Part shown: positions 9,261 through 15,933 of the stretch, piece after piece | Layout of the letters: the number at the start of each line of letters is the position of its first letter | Position numbering within the stretch: position 1 is the first letter of the stretch | Source of the DNA: Pseudoalteromonas ostreae | Lineage (GTDB): Bacteria; Pseudomonadota; Gammaproteobacteria; Enterobacterales; Alteromonadaceae | Assembly: GCF_018069805.1 (NCBI RefSeq) | Contig: NZ_JAGPYN010000003.1 | Coordinates: forward strand, 215,078-279,077 | Length of the DNA: 64,000 bases | Direction: 5' to 3' | Notes under the pieces: model-generated | The model's input: only the letters and a program-made list of their open reading frames with translations | Told to the model about the DNA's origin: nothing | Databases searched by the model: none | Translations under genes and position numbers: made by a program

Positions 9261-9313
9261 ACCTAACGCTCAAAGCAGCCGCGCGGTGTTAAGCGTCGGC
9301 TGCCTTTGCTTGT
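9261..9313 (-). other. attC-like integron recombination site interrupted by a group II intron
   Basis: Read on the minus strand, ACAAGCAAAGGCAGCCG and CGGCTGCTTTGAGC form an imperfect inverted repeat with an unpaired G and a two-base bulge, ending in GCGTTAGGT. GTTAGGT fits the R' core GTTRRRY, and the plus strand shows ACCTAAC at 9261-9267. The partner R'' core would begin at 9313 but is cut by the group II intron start after TTGT (9310-9313). Confidence 0.7.
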
Positions 9314-9480
9314 GTACGCCCGACATGGGCATTGACTTATGAGGTGAAAGTCCTCTGTAGGAAGATCACCGTTTAAATAACATACTGTTATTAAACGATA
9401 GACACTCGCGAATGGCAAGGGCTAAATCGCGAGAGATAGTCTGGAGTAAGAGGTGCTAAGAAGAAAGAGGTGCTAAGAAG
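9314..9480 (+). mobile_element. 5' fragment of a second group II intron (domain I region)
   Basis: Starts GTACGCCCGACATGGGC followed by a GAGGTGAAAGTCCTC hairpin, the usual opening of bacterial group II introns. Stems at 9371-9396 and 9405-9433 (CTCGCGA...TCGCGAG) follow. The 5' exon ends TTGT, as expected for attC-targeting introns. No intron-encoded reverse transcriptase follows; a REP-type transposase gene begins at 9558, so the intron is truncated. At its right edge a 16-base sequence (AAGAGGTGCTAAGAAG) is repeated twice (9448-9463, 9465-9480). Confidence 0.6.
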
Positions 9481-9557
9481 ACACCCACTTTATGATTTGC
9501 AATGTATCAGTTACGTACTAATTTTATTATTAGCACAATAAATGAGCAGGTTGTCAC

Positions 9558-10532
9558 ATGGCTATTGCGAGAAAGCGTCAGATAAGTTTGGCTGATACAA
9601 AGTACTATCATTGTATTTCTAGGTGCGTACGTCGAGCCTATCTATGTGGCGAAGATCGTTTTACTGGCCAATCATATGAGCATCGCAGGTGTTGGGTTGA
9701 AGAGAAGCTATTGGCTCTTTCTAACGTGTTTTGTATTGATGTTTGCGCATATGCAGTGATGAGTAATCATACGCATTTAGTGTTGTATGTTGATGATAAA
9801 AAAGCGAAACGACTGAACGATAAAGCCATTATTATCCGTTGGCATAAATTATGTAAAGGCACCATGCTGACAAATAAATATGTTCAAGGGGGCAAGCTAA
9901 CGAAAGCTGAATGCTTTTTTTTAAATGAGACCGTTGATGAGTACCGTGAGCGTTTATCAAGTATTAGCTGGTTTATGCGATTATTAAATGAAGATATAGC
10001 TCGCAGGGCGAATAAAGAAGATGGATGTACAGGGCGATTTTGGGAAGGCCGTTTCAAATCACAAGCACTGTTAGATGAAGCCGCATTGGCTGCATGTATG
10101 GCGTATGTTGATTTAAACCCAATCAGAGCGAAGATAGCTCACACACCAGAAACATCGGATTACACGAGCGTACAAAAACGGATTGAAAGTGCAACCGACG
10201 GTAAACAACCAATACAATTACTACGCTTTGCAGGTATGCCAAGGCAGCACATGCCAAAGGGCTTACCATTTGAGTTAAAATCTTATTTAGAACTTGTAGA
10301 GTTAACAGGTCGTTGTATACGAGAAGATAAGCGCGGTTATATAGATAATACTCATTCACGGTTATTGGAGCGGGTAAATATCTCAGCAGATAATTGGTTA
10401 AAACTCACGAGGCACTTTACACGGGTGTTTCATGGCGCAGTCGGGAGGCCAACATCGCAGGAAGGATACTGTGAACATTTAAATAGAAAGCGGCGAGCAA
10501 ACGTGAGAAATTGTGAAAAGCTATTAGCATAA
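9558..10532 (+). CDS. REP-associated tyrosine transposase (TnpREP/RAYT, IS200-like)
   Basis: 324-residue Y1-type HUH transposase relative. The histidine pair is in the SNHTHLVLYV motif (about residues 70-80). Typical RAYT segments follow: SWFMRLLNEDIARRANKEDG and GRFWEGRFKSQALLDEAALAACMAYVDLNPIRA. RAYTs process single-stranded hairpin repeats and are often domesticated rather than mobile. The reading frame is intact. The start ATG sits about 80 bases after the group II intron fragment. Its last codons (TTAGCATAA) are the start of a 236-bp tandem duplication just downstream, so the 3' end of the gene has been copied. Confidence 0.88.
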   Translation: MAIARKRQISLADTKYYHCISRCVRRAYLCGEDRFTGQSYEHRRCWVEEKLLALSNVFCIDVCAYAVMSNHTHLVLYVDDKKAKRLNDKAIIIRWHKLCKGTMLTNKYVQGGKLTKAECFFLNETVDEYRERLSSISWFMRLLNEDIARRANKEDGCTGRFWEGRFKSQALLDEAALAACMAYVDLNPIRAKIAHTPETSDYTSVQKRIESATDGKQPIQLLRFAGMPRQHMPKGLPFELKSYLELVELTGRCIREDKRGYIDNTHSRLLERVNISADNWLKLTRHFTRVFHGAVGRPTSQEGYCEHLNRKRRANVRNCEKLLA

Positions 10533-10978
10533 AATAGAGCGATATAGTAAACCATCTAAAGCAATTCAAAAACTGCGAATTTGCAGCCTTTTGATATCTA
10601 AAATTCAGTATTCAGCGGACATTAGTCACGTTATTTATTACAAACAACATTTCCTCGAAGAGTAATTGCGGGCAGGCAGTTGTTTGCACGGTTAAGTTTG
10701 ATGACTTCAGCATTTATTTATAATGGGTGTCAATTATTTTAATTATTTTGTTCTTTTTATTAGCATAAAATAGAGCGATATAGTAAACCATCTAAAGCAA
10801 TTCAAAAACTGCGAATTTGCAGCCTTTTGATATCTAAAATTCAGTATTCAGCGGACATTAGTCACGTTATTTATTACAAACAACATTTCCTCGAAGAGTA
10901 ATTGCGGGCAGGCAGTTGTTTGAACGGTTAAGTTTGATGACTTCAGCATTTATTTATAATGGGTGTCAATTTTGTTCT
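10523..10978 (+). repeat. Tandem duplication, 236-bp period, starting in the RAYT stop region
   Basis: Unit 1 runs 10523-10758 and unit 2 from 10759. They are almost identical (for example GTTTGCACGG against GTTTGAACGG) until unit 2 diverges after GGGTGTCAATT near 10970. Each contains the hairpin CTGCGAATTTGCAG. Short CAATTTTGTTCTTTTT repeats follow at 10967-11000. The unit carries no gene. Confidence 0.85.
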
Positions 10979-11004
10979 TTTTTCAATTTTGTTCTTTTTC
11001 TCAA

Positions 11005-11375
11005 GTTGAGTCGTTTCGTATGCAAACGCGAAATAACCTAGAAAAAATTATTGTAATAATAGCATTTATTGCGGTAAGACTTCTTCAGTTACGTGAATTT
11101 GTTGGTGATAAAGATGAGGCAAAGTCAATTAGTTGCGAACAATTTTTAACTCTATTGAATGGAAGCTGCTCTGGTCAAAGACCGAAACTAAAAAAATGTC
11201 TAGCACAACGCCTTCATTACATTGGGCTTATTATGCACTTGCCAAATTAGGCGGGTGGCACAACAGCAAGCAAACTGGTGTTGTTGGTTGGGAAGCTTTA
11301 TGGAAAGGTTGGTTTTCACTGAGCCAAATGCTAGAAGGCGCTCGATTCATGCAAGCGCAACAACAGAAGATGTGA
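11005..11375 (+). pseudogene. IS4-family (Tn5-like) transposase C-terminal remnant, frameshifted
   Basis: Frame 1 from about 11005 gives ESFRMQTRNNLEKIIVIIAF and RLLQLREFVGDKDEA. Frame 3 continues with EWKLLWSKTE, SLHWAYYALAKLGGW and GWEALWKGWFSLSQMLEGARF, ending at TGA 11375. These are the C-terminal segments of IS4-family transposases of the Tn5/IS50 type, including the dimerisation region. A frameshift near 11150 separates the two parts. The N-terminal catalytic domain is missing, so it is non-functional. Confidence 0.75.
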
Positions 11376-11432
11376 TCAAGAGACAGGTGTCAGGATAGTT
11401 GTCGCCTCTAATATTTAGTAGAGGCAAATAAA

Positions 11433-11791
11433 ATGAGACGTCGATTTACACAAGAATTTAAAGTTCATGCTGTTGAAAAAGCATTATCTCAATGTGATGA
11501 TGTTCACCTAGAAGATATTGAACGTGATTTAGGGGTAGGTTATTCAACATTACAACGTTGGATTACACTCGCTAAAAAGCATGAACTTGAGACTCAACAT
11601 ACAGGCCTCCAAATGACATCAGAAAAGCGACCACAAGATTGGGGTTAGAAGAAAGGCTCAACGCGGTTATTGAGTGTGGAAGTTTAGATGAGGTTGCTAT
11701 GAGTGAATACTGCCGTAATAAAGGGCTTTACCCGCATCATATTCAGCAATGGAAGAAAGACTTTTTTGACCATTACACACCTGACGCATGA
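11433..11791 (+). pseudogene. IS3-like transposase OrfA (helix-turn-helix) remnant, frameshifted
   Basis: The first part reads MRRRFTQEFKVHAVEKALSQ and VGYSTLQRWITLAKKHE, a typical Tnp_8-type helix-turn-helix. It stops at 11648 through a frameshift. The other frame continues as TTRLGLEERLNAVIECGSL, then YPHHIQQWKKDFFDHYTPDA with TGA at 11789-11791. OrfB with the DDE catalytic domain is absent. It is followed by a good terminator. Exact IS identity is not clear. Confidence 0.7.
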
Positions 11792-11828
11792 TTACTCCTT
11801 AGATAAAAATGGAAGGACAGAAACGAAA

Positions 11829-11858
11829 AAGCCCATCGGAAGGATGGGCTTGGTTTTT
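11829..11858 (+). terminator. Intrinsic terminator after the IS3-like remnant
   Basis: AAGCCCATC, loop GGAAG, GATGGGCTT, then GGTTTTT. The rest of 11792-12009 is AT-rich and empty apart from a CTCTGTCCCCTTGAAC stretch of the kind often left at transposon ends. Confidence 0.8.
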
Positions 11859-12009
11859 AGGGGGATTAAGGATTTTTTATCAGATCCCAAATTTACAAAA
11901 AGTGAAAATCAAAAACTCTGTCCCCTTGAACAAAAAAAATAGCGTATTAAAACTCCATTTAGATAAAATTTAGGGAAGCTTCACTCTCCCCAAAATTCAT
12001 CTGCCAAGA

Positions 12010-13248
12010 CTATATAACCTTTAGTAATGATGGAGTTTCAACTGTTGTTTTCCCATCAGGGAATTCTGAATGTATGAAATAGTCAACCTCAAAAGATAAT
12101 GCATTGGATACTGTTGAATTATCATCTCTTTTAACAACTAGACTATAAGAAATAGCCCAAACTGCTTGAGCTTTATTAGGTGGCACTGAGATCGACCGCG
12201 TTATCGATTTTTCAGTAAATTCAGTAATGCCAGTCGATCTTGTCCAACCAAGTTCAACTGAAACTGTTGCAGAGACCTTACCGCCCGTACCTAAAAAGCT
12301 CACTCCACCTTCAGCGGTCACAGAGACACCTGTTTTCGTACTAAAGGAACTACTTTGCGTAGTGGACACTCCTGTTGAAATGGTTTCATCCACATGCTGA
12401 ATAACAGATGTTTGATTGTAGTCATAAAGCTCAGTTTTATAACTTATGTATCGATCTACTTTGTAAAAAGGCGAGTTGCTGACTTTCCAGGCCAAATCTT
12501 TGAAATCATCTTTAACTGCAGTGAATGGAACATAGACAGTACGATCTAAAGATGGTGTAGTAGTTGACGCTGGAGGGTCATAACTGGTTAAAGTTGGATA
12601 AGGAGGATTCTCGGCACTTTCTGTTGGTAATAACAAGTTTAAGCAATGAAGAACACTGGCACCGACAGGTGGATTATAATTATTATTCCCAACAAATGAC
12701 CCAACAGATATCAGCCCTTTTTCAGTGTCATAATATTCTGCTGGAACATTGATTTCAAAAGAGCCGAAATCAGCACTTGCACCGGACCCATGATCAGCCC
12801 AGATTCCATTCCCAACAACCGCACCATAAGCTAAATCAGCTCTTACGCAAGTAATATCCTCTAAAGAAGGTGAGTTATAACCTTTTACAAACACATCACC
12901 CAAAGCGACATAACCATCAGGGGCCACCGGCCGCCAACAAGAGCCATCTTTATGCGCACCAGACCCAGAATCCTTCCATATCATATCAAATTTAACTGGA
13001 GATCTTAGAGCAGGAGCACCCTCCTTTATCGAAGCCTCTTTGACGCACAAAGCAGCCACAGTACCATTTATACCTCCATAATGATTTACACCGACGGAAC
13101 CTAATGCTTTAAAGCCGCTTGGTGGAAGAGGATGCCAATATGCGCCATCTTTTGATGCGCCACTCCCAGAATCATCCCAACGAAAATCGAATTTATCAGT
13201 AAACGTTATAACTAACTCACCAAACTGCTTAGCTTTTTCTGCACTCAT
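12010..13248 (-). CDS. Vps62-like triple-repeat protein with aerolysin-like C-terminal domain (candidate pore-forming toxin)
   Basis: 412 residues without a signal peptide. The N-terminal half has three related repeats marked by W.DSGSGA motifs (residues 24-31, 91-98, 150-157), each followed by a P.G..ALG.V-like segment. This is the Vps62/DUF946 pattern found in plants, fungi and some bacterial insecticidal proteins. The C-terminal half (about 235-412) is rich in Ser, Thr and Val in alternating strands, with a long Gly-containing amphipathic hairpin around residues 290-335. This resembles the membrane-insertion loop of aerolysin/MTX2-type pore formers; that assignment is inference from pattern. 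AAAGGAT lies upstream of the ATG. It is an isolated gene within mobile debris, suggesting lateral acquisition. Confidence 0.65.
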   Translation of the reverse strand: MSAEKAKQFGELVITFTDKFDFRWDDSGSGASKDGAYWHPLPPSGFKALGSVGVNHYGGINGTVAALCVKEASIKEGAPALRSPVKFDMIWKDSGSGAHKDGSCWRPVAPDGYVALGDVFVKGYNSPSLEDITCVRADLAYGAVVGNGIWADHGSGASADFGSFEINVPAEYYDTEKGLISVGSFVGNNNYNPPVGASVLHCLNLLLPTESAENPPYPTLTSYDPPASTTTPSLDRTVYVPFTAVKDDFKDLAWKVSNSPFYKVDRYISYKTELYDYNQTSVIQHVDETISTGVSTTQSSSFSTKTGVSVTAEGGVSFLGTGGKVSATVSVELGWTRSTGITEFTEKSITRSISVPPNKAQAVWAISYSLVVKRDDNSTVSNALSFEVDYFIHSEFPDGKTTVETPSLLKVI

Positions 13249-13375
13249 GATAATTATCCTTTAATTAAATCAACAAAAAACATCCACTTCCAACTATAAA
13301 AAACTAACATCAGCCTTCAAAATCAAAATTAGCGTTTTAATTTAAACATTTCAATTACACGGCATTACACGAACT

Positions 13376-13403
13376 AAAAAAGCCCACGCTCGGTGGGCTT
13401 TTT
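13376..13403. terminator. Intrinsic terminator, symmetrical
   Basis: AAAAAGCCCAC, 5-base loop, GTGGGCTTTTT. On the minus strand it follows a decayed gene (13410-13715); on the plus strand it would stop transcription entering that region. Confidence 0.85.
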
Positions 13404-13409
13404 GTTTTT

Positions 13410-13720
13410 GTTACTTATGCTTAGGCATTGCCAGTCGTCTAGGAAGGTGCGGTTGGTGTATTCCTTGATGTGGTCGACGTTGTCGTTTACCCAGTCTAGT
13501 GTGCGTAGCTGTGCGATTTGCTGTTGGTACATGCGGATGGCTTGTACTATGTCGTTTAGGTCGCTGGCGGGGAGGACGACGGGGTTGCTTTACAGTTTTA
13601 TGGAGGTGACGATGTTGTTGATCAATTACTTTCCTCGGAGGTAATCACTCTCGGCTTCCAGCGCGGCGGTGTCGGCTGAGGGGGCGGGAAGGTGTTTTTG
13701 TTCGTCTAGGCGCTATTTTT
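13410..13720 (-). pseudogene. Decayed gene fragment of unknown origin
   Basis: On the minus strand a coding-like stretch reads LDEQKHLPAPSADTAALEAE and SDYLRGK, is interrupted by stops, then continues as SDLNDIVQAIRMYQQQIAQL, RTLDWVNDNVDHIKEYTNRT and FLDDWQCLSISN. It is GC-richer than its surroundings and ends at the terminator at 13376-13403. The family was not recognised; it looks like the tail of a larger helical protein, perhaps phage- or element-derived. Confidence 0.45.
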
Positions 13721-14346
13721 TATCTGACCCCAAACTCTAATCCAAAATGTTAAGTTTACATTTTAGTATTTATGCGACACGCAGTTTGTGTTGCATAATC
13801 GCTTGTTGGACTGAGGCGCTACCTGCTCGGTGTGTCAGAGTTGGTGTTGTTTATGCTATGGACTTTACATATATAGAAAGGCTTTTTATGACCTAAGCGA
13901 TATCAAGCTAGTTTCATTGCCGTGACTGTCGTATCTAAGCTGTCCCTGCGTTACTCAGCGTTTATTATCTATCCATTACACCTAAATTCTGCTCGATAAG
14001 CAATTATATTTTTTGCACACAAACCTTGACTTCAGACATCAAAATTCGTAACTGTCCGCTCCAAGCTCTTCGAAAGAAATATAGCCAGCAGTTTATGTGC
14101 GTGCCCTGAGTATTCGTTAGCGAGCCGTGGAGCACTTGCTGGCTCGAAAGAAAAGCGGTAATCATCAAATGATTTTCACTCATTATTCGTAGCCAGTAAG
14201 CACATACCCTAAACCACTTTAAAGTGTAGTTCTTAGGTGTGAATGACTATATCACGCTTAATCCCGCCGCTCAGATCGTCACGGACAACTAATTAAATAC
14301 CACTACATACGACTAAGTACCACACACCATAAAACCGGGATTCCCC
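13721..14346. other. Gene-free decayed stretch
   Basis: No open frame of note on either strand. It begins with TTTTTTATCTGACCCC, a motif commonly left beside transposons. It contains an inverted repeat AGCCAGCA (14090 region) / TGCTGGCT (14146 region), with a third related piece AGCCAGTAAGCACAT at 14191-14205. No recognised element. Confidence 0.5.
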
Positions 14347-14455
14347 CCACGGCAATTTTTACTTTGAATTTAAGTGCTTTTTGTATAGCTTTGAGTTTTT
14401 CGCGGTCGTCGCCTTGTATTTCGATGATGCCGTATTTTATTGCTCCGCATTAGCT
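14347..14455 (-). pseudogene. Displaced duplicate of the 3' end of yciH
   Basis: The sequence closely matches the last ~105 bases of yciH at 15144-15250. The shared block GGCAATTTTTACTTTGAATT is exact, with scattered differences afterwards and loss of similarity at both ends. There is no start and no stop in the right place. A second copy of a gene's 3' end is the usual footprint of site-specific integration into that gene; the segment between the copies (14456-15139) would be the inserted or remaining DNA. Confidence 0.7.
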
Positions 14456-14485
14456 ACTTTGGCTTTCCTGCTATCTATTATTAGT

Positions 14486-14773
14486 TTATTTTGACCTGAA
14501 TTTAGCACCGCATTTATGGCAGAGTTTAGGTCTGATTTCTACGCCTTCACTACCTGATGCAAATGGAATGGAGTTACATTTTGGACACCTGTAATACAAC
14601 CAAATACCAATGTTAAATACGAGCACTCCGATTAATGCACCATAAAAAGGATTTAGAAACTCAATATCAAAATATTGAAGAATAAAGCCACTTGAAAAGC
14701 ATACAAGAGTTAATAGCAATATGAGATAAAACCGTTTTTTTACTGGTTTAAATTGCTCCGATACATCATCCAT
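14486..14773 (-). CDS. Small two-helix membrane protein with C-terminal zinc ribbon
   Basis: 95 residues: two predicted membrane helices (about residues 16-34 and 42-60) followed by a cytoplasmic tail with CPKC and CHKC, a four-cysteine zinc-ribbon pattern. Function unknown. It lies between the displaced yciH copy and an attC-like hairpin just upstream of its start, next to another tiny ORF in the same direction. This is consistent with a gene cassette or small island gene. Its base composition is more AT-rich than yciH. Confidence 0.65.
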   Translation of the reverse strand: MDDVSEQFKPVKKRFYLILLLTLVCFSSGFILQYFDIEFLNPFYGALIGVLVFNIGIWLYYRCPKCNSIPFASGSEGVEIRPKLCHKCGAKFRSK

Positions 14774-14794
14774 AATTGAGTGTTGCTCCAGTTA

Positions 14795-14873
14795 AATTAA
14801 CGCTGCCGTTGGCGGTAAAATGAGAGTGGCTAAATCGCGAGGAACAAGCGAAGCAAGTTACCACGCTACTTTA
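14795..14873 (-). other. Possible attC-like hairpin between two small minus-strand genes
   Basis: Read on the minus strand, a TGGTAA...TTACCGCCA pairing encloses CTTGCTTCGCTTG and the segment ends in GGCAGCGTTAATTT, close to the next gene start. The terminal core deviates from GTTRRRY, so this is a weaker candidate than the site at 9261-9313. Confidence 0.35.
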
Positions 14874-14996
14874 TTACTTTGTTTTATTGTAAGAAAAGCA
14901 CCTTAGGTATTCGTCTTCACACAGCTCTATATCCAAAGCTGCACTAGCTTTTAGAGCAGAGACTAGTTTTTTATTGGGTAGATTATCTAATATCAT
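14874..14996 (-). CDS. Very small ORF, 40 residues, unknown
   Basis: ATG at 14996 reads MILDNLPNKKLVSALKASAA and on to TAA at 14874, a mixed helical, charged peptide. It lies just before the attC-like hairpin and in the direction of the zinc-ribbon gene. Upstream bases contain GAGAGC at a reasonable ribosome-site distance. It may be a real small cassette gene or the N-terminal remnant of a longer one. No other gene fits 14997-15139, which holds the yciH downstream DNA. Confidence 0.4.
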   Translation of the reverse strand: MILDNLPNKKLVSALKASAALDIELCEDEYLRCFSYNKTK

Positions 14997-15139
14997 TTAA
15001 GCTCTCTTTGTGTGGGAGTAGACAATTTTATCTCCGATGTTTTTCTTTGTATTACAATATATTGATCATAAATTAAGAAAGTACATATATGCAATTAGGT
15101 CATCAAGTCTCTGCTTTTTATAGGCAAGCCGGCGGCTCA

Positions 15140-15469
15140 TCACCCTCCGGCAATTTTTACTTTGAATTTGAGTGCTTCTAGGATGGCTTTGAGTTTTTCG
15201 CGGTCGTCGCCTTGTACTTCTATGATGCCGTCTTTTACCGCGCCGCCTTGGCCCATTTTACTTTTAATGGTTTTGGCGAGTTTTTTTAAATCGTGTTGCT
15301 CGCTGTCAATACCAGTTACTAACATAACACCTTTACCTTTACGGCCTTTGGTTTGGCGTTCGATGCGCAGGGCGCCGTCTTTAAATACTTTACTAGCCAC
15401 TTCTATGCTTGGTTTTGGTTGGCTGATACGGCCTGTTTCGGTTGAATAAACGAGATTACTATCACTCAT
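15140..15469 (-). CDS. yciH: YciH, eIF1/SUI1-family translation factor
   Basis: 109-residue homologue of eukaryotic eIF1. The SUI1 domain occupies about residues 30-105, with the conserved basic stretch RIERQTKGRKGKGVMLVTGI and the GQGGAVKDGIIEVQGD segment. In E. coli YciH influences start-site fidelity and initiation on the 30S subunit. The gene looks intact up to the KFKVKIAGG end. Its 3' end is partly duplicated at 14347-14455, indicating that DNA has integrated here. Confidence 0.93.
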   Translation of the reverse strand: MSDSNLVYSTETGRISQPKPSIEVASKVFKDGALRIERQTKGRKGKGVMLVTGIDSEQHDLKKLAKTIKSKMGQGGAVKDGIIEVQGDDREKLKAILEALKFKVKIAGG

Positions 15470-15627
15470 GCTTAACCTGCATTTAAAAAGTTAAATAAAC
15501 AATGGGCAAGATAATATCAAATCTAATAACAAATTTGTGCATAGGGAGTTTTATTTTTGGTGATTTTTCATTAACAAGTTATATTTAATACTAATTAAGA
15601 ATGGATAATCTGAGCAGGAGTTACCTA

Positions 15628-15933
15628 ATGAGTCTAAGTAAGAGTGCATCAGCAGATGGTGCGACACTGACTATTCAAATTAAAGGGAAGTTCGACTTTA
15701 ATTTAGTGCAGTCATTTCGACAGTCGTATTCTGATATCAATGAAAAAACCGCTAAGGTCGTAATTGACTTGCGAGAAACCGATTATATGGATAGCTCCGC
15801 CCTTGGTATGTTGCTGAATATGAAAAAAACCTTAGGGACCTCGGTCGATGCAATTCAAATCAGTAATTGTCAGCCGCAACTGAAAAAAATTCTGCAAATT
15901 TCACGTTTTGATAAAAAGTTTGATATTGATTAA
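15628..15933 (+). CDS. STAS-domain anti-sigma-factor antagonist (HsbA/CrsA-like)
   Basis: 101-residue SpoIIAA-type STAS protein. The conserved phosphorylation loop YMDSSALGMLL carries Ser56/Ser57 directly after Asp55, the usual target of a partner-switching kinase. The ATG at 15628 has CAGGAG seven bases upstream and is preferred to the in-frame ATG at 15601. Its stop overlaps the start of the next gene (TAATG), so the two are translationally coupled. Dephosphorylated protein would bind and release an anti-sigma factor such as FlgM, or release RpoS, as in Pseudomonas HsbA and Shewanella CrsA; the actual partner here is inference. Confidence 0.88.
   Translation: MSLSKSASADGATLTIQIKGKFDFNLVQSFRQSYSDINEKTAKVVIDLRETDYMDSSALGMLLNMKKTLGTSVDAIQISNCQPQLKKILQISRFDKKFDID

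Noticed and set aside
9314..10532. A complete group II intron carrying its own protein
   Set aside because: The only protein after the 5' fragment is a RAYT transposase, not a reverse transcriptase, and no domain V or 3' end is seen to the right.
10963..11250. An intact small gene in the IS4-like region
   Set aside because: The frame opens in a non-homologous T-rich stretch and loses transposase similarity at a frameshift; it is a pseudogene.
14347..14455. A second functional yciH gene
   Set aside because: Only the 3' ~105 bases are present, without a start or the original stop; it is a displaced fragment.
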